DNA of 9,905 nt, from NCBI GenBank assembly GCA_035637315.1, contig DASPXK010000213.1:1-9905 (forward strand). The letters are read 5' to 3'. The notes beneath the pieces are model-generated. The model was not told where the DNA came from. It did no database searches and saw nothing but the letters and a program-made list of their open reading frames with translations. Below, piece by piece: positions 5,603-9,905 of this stretch. The position numbers and the translations under genes are program-made. Position 1 is the first letter of the stretch. Each line of letters opens with the position of its first letter. The stretch comes from DASPXK01 sp035637315. Lineage in GTDB: Bacteria; Chloroflexota; UBA6077; JACCZL01.

Positions 5603-6745
5603 ATGAGCAACCCACTCCTGGCGCTTCAGGAGCTTGGCCAGAGCGTCTGGCTTGACTACATCTCGCGCCACGCGCTGGACTCCGGCGAGGTTCAGAGCCT
5701 GATCGAGCATGATGGCCTACGCGGCATGACCGCCAACCCGACCATCTTCGACCAGGCGATCTCCTCCGGGCACGACTACGACGCCTCGCTGGAGCGGCTG
5801 GTGCGCGAGGGCAAGCAGCCAATCGGGATCTACGAGGGGCTGGCCGTCGAGGACATCCGCCACGCCTGCGACCTGTTCCGCCCAGTCTACGAGGCGACGG
5901 ATCGGGCCGACGGCTTCGTGTCGCTCGAGGTCGCCCCTGGGCTGGCGTATGACACGGGCGGCTCGATCGACGAGGCCCGTCGGCTGTGGGGAATGGTCGA
6001 GCGCCCGAACCTGATGATCAAGATACCCGGCACGGCAGCGGGTGTTCCGGCAGTCGAACAGCTCTTGGCTGAGGGCCTGAACATCAACATCACGCTGCTC
6101 TTCTCGCTCCAGAACTACGAGCGCGTCGCCTGGGCTTATATCACCGCCCTCGAGCGGCGAGTGCAACAGGGCCTTCCGATCGACCACAGCGCCTCGGTGG
6201 CCAGCTTCTTCGTCAGCCGGGTCGACACTCTGGCCGACCAGTGGATCGAACAGCGCCTCGAGGCCACCGGGCGCGAGAAGCTGGAAGGCCTGCGCGGCAA
6301 GCTGGCCATCGCCAATGCCCGGCTGGCCTACCAGCGCTTCAAGGAGATCTTCGCGGACGACAGGTTCAAGCCGCTGGAGGCCAAGGGAGCCCGGGTCCAG
6401 CGTCCGCTATGGGCCAGCACGAGCGTAAAAAACCCGAGCTATCCGGACCTGATGTACGTCGAGAGCCTGATCGGCCCCAACACCGTCGACACGATGCCAC
6501 GTGAGACGCTCGAGGCTTTCCGCGACCACGGCCGGGCGCGGCTCAGCGTCGAGGACGACGTCGACGGGGCTCGGGCCACGATCCATGCGCTGCGGGAGGT
6601 CGGAATCGACTACGACGCCCTCACGGCACAGCTCGAGGACGAGGGCGTCCAGAAGTTTGCCCAGTCGCTCGACTCCCTCGTCGACAGCATCGCGACCAAA
6701 CGACAGGCCGTGCTGGCTGGCCGGCCGGCTGCGGTTGGGAGGTAG
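5603..6745 (+). CDS. tal: transaldolase (long actinobacterial type)
   Basis: A 380-residue Schiff-base aldolase that transfers a dihydroxyacetone unit from sedoheptulose 7-phosphate to glyceraldehyde 3-phosphate. Length and layout fit the mycobacterial-type transaldolases rather than the short 215-residue form. Visible motifs: SVWLDYISR (14-22, Asp18), GMTANPTIFDQAI (41-53, Asn45), VSLEVAPGLAYDT (106-118, Glu109), IKIPGTAAGVPA (139-150) with the Schiff-base Lys140, INITLLFSL (161-169) and ASVASFFVSRVDTLAD (197-212). The late WASTSVKNPSYPD and NTVDTMP are also typical. GGGAGG eight bases before the ATG supports the start. It precedes gnd by 73 bp on the same strand and diverges from tkt, so the locus links the two branches of the pathway. 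Its TAG stop is the first part of a palindromic repeat. Confidence 0.96.
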   Translation: MSNPLLALQELGQSVWLDYISRHALDSGEVQSLIEHDGLRGMTANPTIFDQAISSGHDYDASLERLVREGKQPIGIYEGLAVEDIRHACDLFRPVYEATDRADGFVSLEVAPGLAYDTGGSIDEARRLWGMVERPNLMIKIPGTAAGVPAVEQLLAEGLNINITLLFSLQNYERVAWAYITALERRVQQGLPIDHSASVASFFVSRVDTLADQWIEQRLEATGREKLEGLRGKLAIANARLAYQRFKEIFADDRFKPLEAKGARVQRPLWASTSVKNPSYPDLMYVESLIGPNTVDTMPRETLEAFRDHGRARLSVEDDVDGARATIHALREVGIDYDALTAQLEDEGVQKFAQSLDSLVDSIATKRQAVLAGRPAAVGR

Positions 6746-6793
6746 GGGCACGCATGCCCTGACGCGAACGGGCACGGCATGCCGTGCCCGTAC
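6742..6793. repeat. palindromic element copy 2 in the tal-gnd spacer
   Basis: A perfect 24-bp palindrome at 6768-6791 (half-site ACGGGCACGGCA) shares its core and the upstream GCGAACGG with the copy at 3441-3477. A second piece, GTAGGGGCACG (6742-6752), equals the outer arm of copy 1 and supplies the tal stop codon. It forms a small hairpin, GGGCA (6746-6750) with TGCCC (6755-6759). In the tal-gnd transcript the hairpins could set different levels of the two messages. Confidence 0.8.
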
Positions 6794-6802
6794 TACATTC
6801 GA

Positions 6803-6808
6803 AGGAGG
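6803..6808 (+). promoter_or_regulatory. ribosome binding site of gnd
   Basis: AGGAGG within GAAGGAGGGG, ten bases before the ATG at 6819. It lies just outside the palindrome, so gnd can be translated independently of tal. Confidence 0.75.
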
Positions 6809-6818
6809 GGACACGTAG

Positions 6819-8234
6819 ATGGGATCGCACGTCGGGCTGATCGGGCTGGCCGTGATGGGCCAGAACCTGGCCCTCAACATCGAGCGCAACGGGTTCCCAA
6901 TCGCCGTCTACAACCGCACTGCCGAGCGGAGCCGCGAGTTCGTGGACGGCCCGGCCCGCGGCAAGCAAGTCCAGCCGACCTTCTCTCCCCAGGAGCTGGT
7001 GGCCTCGCTCGAACGCCCGCGGCGGATCGTGATGATGGTCAAGGCTGGCGCGGCGGTCGACGACACGATCGGCCAGCTCAGGCCGCACCTCGAGCCGGGC
7101 GACATCTTGGTCGACGGCGGCAACTCCCTCTACACGGACACCGAACGGCGCTCGACGGAGCTGGCCGAGGCTGGGTTCCAGTTCGTCGGGATGGGTGTAA
7201 GCGGCGGGGAGGAAGGCGCCCTCTGGGGCCCCAGCATCATGCCGGGCGGGCCAACGGATGGCTACGCCGCGCTCGAGCCCATCCTGCGCGCGATCTCCGC
7301 CAAGAGTGAGTTCGGCGATTGTGTCACGTACGTCGGTCCGCGCGGGGCGGGGCACTATGTCAAGATGGTTCACAACGGCATCGAGTACGGCGACATGCAG
7401 CTCATCGCCGAGACCTACGACCTACTGCGGCACGGCCTGGGGTTGTCGGCGGCCGAGATGAGCGGGGTCTTCAGGGAGTGGAACGAGGGTGAGCTGAGCT
7501 CGTACCTGATCGAGATCACTGCCAAGGTCCTGGCCTACGTCGACCCCGAGACTGGCAAACCGCTCGTGGATGTGATCGCGGACGAGGCCGGCCAGAAAGG
7601 GACCGGGCGCTGGATGAGCCAGGACGCCCTGGAGCTTGGGACCCCGATTCCGACGATCGACGCGGCGGTGTGGTCGCGCAACATCTCAGCCTTCAAGCAG
7701 CAGCGCCTGAAGGCAGCCGAGGCCCTGCGCGGCCCGAACGGCTCCGCGTCCGGGCTGGAGCGCGGGCGCTTCCTCGAGGCGCTCGAGGCCGCGCTGTACA
7801 CGGCCAAGGTGAGCAGCTACGCCCAGGGCATGGCGCTACTGCAGGTCGCGTCCGACGAGTACGGTTACCAGCTCGACTTGGCGGAGCTGGCGCGCATCTG
7901 GACTGGCGGATGCATCATCCGGGCCCGCTTGCTGGGCGACATCCAGGCCGCGTTCAAGGAGAACCCCGGCCTCCCCAACCTGATGCTGGCGCCCCAGTTT
8001 GCCGAGGCGCTCAACGAGCAGACCGCCGGACTACGCGAGGCCGTGCGCGTCGCCCGCACGCTGGGAGTGCCCTGCCCGGCGCTGAGCGCGTCGCTGGACT
8101 ACTTCGACGCCTATCGCCAGGAGCGGCTGCCGGCCAACCTGATCCAGGGCCAGCGCGATTTCTTCGGCGCCCACACCTACCAGCGCATCGACAAGCCCGG
8201 CATCTTCCACACGGAGTGGACCGCGGCCAACTGA
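6819..8234 (+). CDS. gnd: 6-phosphogluconate dehydrogenase, decarboxylating
   Basis: A 471-residue enzyme of the long dimeric type. It oxidises and decarboxylates 6-phosphogluconate to ribulose 5-phosphate with reduction of NADP+ or NAD+. The N-terminal Rossmann motif is GLIGLAVMGQNLALN (6-20), followed by VYNRT (30-34), which is consistent with NADP preference. Substrate and catalytic elements are VDGGNSLY (98-105, Asn102), SGGEEGA (128-134), GHYVKMVHNGIEYGDMQ (178-194, with Lys182, Asn186 and Glu189), GQKGTGRWMSQDALELG, and the C-terminal QGQRDFFGAHTYQRID with Arg446 and His452 at the numbers known from the sheep enzyme. The ATG has a good ribosome binding site. It is second gene of the tal-gnd unit. 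No glucose-6-phosphate dehydrogenase (zwf) gene lies in the window. The long gene is intact with no odd residues. Confidence 0.97.
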   Translation: MGSHVGLIGLAVMGQNLALNIERNGFPIAVYNRTAERSREFVDGPARGKQVQPTFSPQELVASLERPRRIVMMVKAGAAVDDTIGQLRPHLEPGDILVDGGNSLYTDTERRSTELAEAGFQFVGMGVSGGEEGALWGPSIMPGGPTDGYAALEPILRAISAKSEFGDCVTYVGPRGAGHYVKMVHNGIEYGDMQLIAETYDLLRHGLGLSAAEMSGVFREWNEGELSSYLIEITAKVLAYVDPETGKPLVDVIADEAGQKGTGRWMSQDALELGTPIPTIDAAVWSRNISAFKQQRLKAAEALRGPNGSASGLERGRFLEALEAALYTAKVSSYAQGMALLQVASDEYGYQLDLAELARIWTGGCIIRARLLGDIQAAFKENPGLPNLMLAPQFAEALNEQTAGLREAVRVARTLGVPCPALSASLDYFDAYRQERLPANLIQGQRDFFGAHTYQRIDKPGIFHTEWTAAN

Positions 8235-8390
8235 TGGAATCGCGCGCTGCTTACTGACTCCGACGTGGGGACGTGAACCGCCTGGCCGGTTTCTCTGCCG
8301 TACGAGCAGTCTGAGGCCCGGCCCTCGCTCAGCGCGGCCCAGTAAGACTGCTACAACCTCAGGTAACCAGCAAGCTGTCCCGCTCCCAGC
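8235..8390. other. gnd-cyclase spacer with a structured segment
   Basis: No gene is seen. AGCAGTCT (8305-8312) and its exact complement AGACTGCT (8345-8352) bracket a GC-rich interior with a smaller inverted repeat, GAGG (8313-8316) and CCTC (8323-8326). This could be the gnd terminator, without a T-run, or a small structured RNA. It does not fit a tRNA or any riboswitch I can name. Confidence 0.35.
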
Positions 8391-8419
8391 TTGACGACCC
8401 GGGAGCGGCAAAGGACAAT
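8391..8419 (+). promoter_or_regulatory. sigma70-like promoter of the cyclase gene
   Basis: TTGACG (8391-8396, five of six) and GACAAT (8414-8419, four of six) are exactly 17 bases apart. Transcription from about 8426 would give a 50-base leader before the ATG at 8476, so this gene is probably transcribed separately from gnd. Confidence 0.55.
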
Positions 8420-8461
8420 GGCGCTGGAGCCGGCCACCGGTTGCCTGTCCCCCGTAGCCCG

Positions 8462-8474
8462 CTGGAGCATCCAG
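8462..8474 (+). promoter_or_regulatory. hairpin over the cyclase ribosome binding site
   Basis: CTGGA (8462-8466), three bases, TCCAG (8470-8474) form a perfect five-pair hairpin ending one base before the ATG. It contains GGAG (8464-8467), the only Shine-Dalgarno candidate, eight bases from the start. It could lower translation of the gene. Confidence 0.45.
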
Positions 8475-8475
8475 A

Positions 8476-9905
8476 ATGCAGTGTCCACGGTGTCAGCAGG
8501 AGAATGCGGCGGGGCAGAAGTTCTGCGGGGAGTGTGGGGCGCCGCTCGAGACACGCTGCTCGGCCTGCGGGGCAGCGAATCCACCCGGGCAGAAGTTCTG
8601 CGGCGAGTGCGGCGAGCGCGTGGCCGGGGCACCATCGCCGCCGATGCCAGCGGGTCCGTCGCCGGAGTCGTATATCCCGAAGCACCTCGCCGCGCGGATC
8701 CGCTCCGCGCGCAGCGCGCTCGAGGGGGAGCGGAAGCAGGTCACCGTCCTGTTCGCCGACATCGTCGGCTCGACCGAGCTGATCCGCGACCGCGATCCGG
8801 AAGAGGCCCAGCAGCTGCTCGACGGCGCGCTGCGGGTGATGATGGACGCGGTCCACCGGTACGAGGGCACCGTCAGCCGGCTCACGGGCGACGGACTGAT
8901 GGCGCTGTTTGGCGCGCCGATCGCCCACGAAGACCACGCGGTGCGGGCCTGCTACGCGGCCCTGTCCCTGCAGGACGCGATGCGTCGGCAGGCCGAGCAG
9001 AGCCTGCGCCAGCATGGGGTCGAGATCCAGGCGCGGGTGGGTCTGAACAGCGGCGAGGTCGTGGTGCGGATGATCAGCGACGACCTGCACGTCGACTACA
9101 CGGCGCTGGGCCAGACGGTCCACCTGGCGGCCAGGATGGAGCAGCTCGCCTCCCCGGGGACGATCCGGTTGACGCCCGAGACGCTCGGCCTGGTGGAAGG
9201 CTACGTGCAGGTGCGCCCGCTCGGGCCGGTGCCGGTCAAGGGCCTGGCCGAGCCGCTGGCGGTCTTCGAGCTGGTCGGCGCGGCCATGGCCCGCACCCGC
9301 CTGCAAGCGGCCGCGGCGCGCGGGCTGACCCGCTTCGTCGGCCGCGAGGCCGAGCTGGAGCAGCTCCGCCGGGCCCAGCAGCTGGCCGGCGACGGTCACG
9401 GCCAGGTGGCGGCGATCGTGGGCGAGGCGGGGGTCGGCAAATCGCGGCTCGTCTATGAGTTCACCCACTCGCATCGCCTGCAGGGGTGGCTCACCCTCGA
9501 GAGCGCCTCGGTCTCGTACGGCAAGGCGACCAGCTACCTGCCGGTGATCGATCTGCTCAAGGGCTACTTCAAGATCCAGGACCGGGACGATCTGCGCGAG
9601 ATCCGGGAGAAGGTGACGGGCAAGCTGCTCGCGCTCGACCGTGCGCTCGAGCCGACGCTGCCGCCGTTGCTGGCCCTGCTCGACGTGCCCGTGGAGGACG
9701 CCGCGTGGCGCACGCTCGACCCGGGGCAGCGTCGCCAGCAAACCCTCGACGCGGTCAAGCGCCTCCTGCTGCGGGAAGCGCGCGAGCAACCCCTCCTCGT
9801 GATCTTCGAGGACCTCCACTGGATCGACGGCGAGACCCAGGCGCTGCTCGACAGCCTGGTCGAGGGCCTGGGGTCGGCCCGCGTGCTGCTGCTCGTGAAC
9901 TACCG
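8476..9905 (+). CDS. double zinc ribbon - class III nucleotide cyclase - AAA ATPase signalling protein (partial, 3' end outside window)
   Basis: The frame is open from ATG 8476 to the window edge, giving 476 residues of a usually much larger protein. Two zinc ribbons with a 25-residue period come first: Cys3, 6, 17, 20 and Cys28, 31, 42, 45, each with GQKFCGECG. The cyclase domain (about 87-267) has VTVLFADIVGST with metal ligand Asp95, TGDGLMALFGAP with Asp139, GLNSGEVVV, and DYTALGQTVHLAARMEQLA. In this last motif the Asn of the usual N-x3-R pair is His216, with Arg220 kept, and Arg135 stands where a substrate-binding Lys often lies, so ATP cyclisation is not assured. LTRFVGREAELEQL (284-297) opens an AAA_16 domain with Walker A GEAGVGKS (316-323, Lys322) and Walker B LLVIFEDLHWID (440-451). 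Known relatives often end in TPR-like repeats, not visible here. A cytosolic sensor is inferred. Confidence 0.93.
   Translation, partial: MQCPRCQQENAAGQKFCGECGAPLETRCSACGAANPPGQKFCGECGERVAGAPSPPMPAGPSPESYIPKHLAARIRSARSALEGERKQVTVLFADIVGSTELIRDRDPEEAQQLLDGALRVMMDAVHRYEGTVSRLTGDGLMALFGAPIAHEDHAVRACYAALSLQDAMRRQAEQSLRQHGVEIQARVGLNSGEVVVRMISDDLHVDYTALGQTVHLAARMEQLASPGTIRLTPETLGLVEGYVQVRPLGPVPVKGLAEPLAVFELVGAAMARTRLQAAAARGLTRFVGREAELEQLRRAQQLAGDGHGQVAAIVGEAGVGKSRLVYEFTHSHRLQGWLTLESASVSYGKATSYLPVIDLLKGYFKIQDRDDLREIREKVTGKLLALDRALEPTLPPLLALLDVPVEDAAWRTLDPGQRRQQTLDAVKRLLLREAREQPLLVIFEDLHWIDGETQALLDSLVEGLGSARVLLLVNY

Noticed and set aside
4572..5606. A 344-codon forward frame opposite tkt
   Set aside because: It is antisense to a complete transketolase with all catalytic motifs and has no recognisable domain.
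8235..8390. tRNA gene or known riboswitch
   Set aside because: No cloverleaf, T-arm motif or familiar riboswitch core could be found in the structured segment.
8391..9458. A 355-codon forward frame overlapping the cyclase
   Set aside because: Its product is a low-complexity Arg/Gly/Ala-rich shadow; the true frame starts at 8476 and stays open to the edge.
8359..9819. A 486-codon open frame on the minus strand
   Set aside because: It lies antisense to the cyclase/ATPase gene, whose motifs (zinc ribbons, FADI, TGDG, Walker A and B) are clear. High third-position GC leaves such frames open. The antisense protein shows no domain.

Overview
The window is GC-rich bacterial chromosomal DNA, roughly two-thirds G+C by eye, with dense coding and strong third-position GC. 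Four traits suggest Chloroflexota (Thermomicrobia-like or an uncultured soil lineage): a transketolase close to the animal TKT type, a long actinobacterial-type transaldolase, a cyclase with double zinc ribbon and AAA domains, and G-rich palindromic intergenic repeats. An actinobacterium-like alternative is not excluded. Taxonomy is inference only.

The left part (about 180-3422, + strand) is an arsenic-resistance cluster: arsR, arsM, an MFS transporter gene, and a GNAT gene that matches the arsinothricin N-acetyltransferase ArsN1 (PAT/Bar-like) pattern. The transporter stop and acetyltransferase start overlap in ATGA. arsR has an extended -10 promoter that places transcription start at or next to its GTG, so the mRNA may be leaderless. 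The half-sites ATAGAC-N4-GTCGAT occur over that promoter and again just before the arsM ribosome binding site, which points to one operator used twice. No arsB/acr3 efflux gene or arsC lies in the window. The arsM-MFS spacer holds a G-quadruplex motif and a 14-bp pyrimidine tandem repeat.

The middle part (3474-8234) is a pentose phosphate pathway locus. Transketolase (- strand) diverges from transaldolase and 6-phosphogluconate dehydrogenase (+ strand) across a 251-bp region with dyads and an extended -10 for tkt. A palindromic element occurs twice, after tkt and after tal, and in both cases its TAG is the stop codon of the gene. The first copy also forms a strong hairpin between the convergent acetyltransferase and tkt genes.

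The right end (8476 to the edge) is a 3'-truncated signalling protein on the + strand: double zinc ribbon, class III nucleotide cyclase domain, AAA_16-type ATPase. It has its own sigma70-like promoter and a small hairpin over its ribosome binding site. Long open frames antisense to it are shadows. No tRNA, rRNA, CRISPR array or insertion sequence was found.
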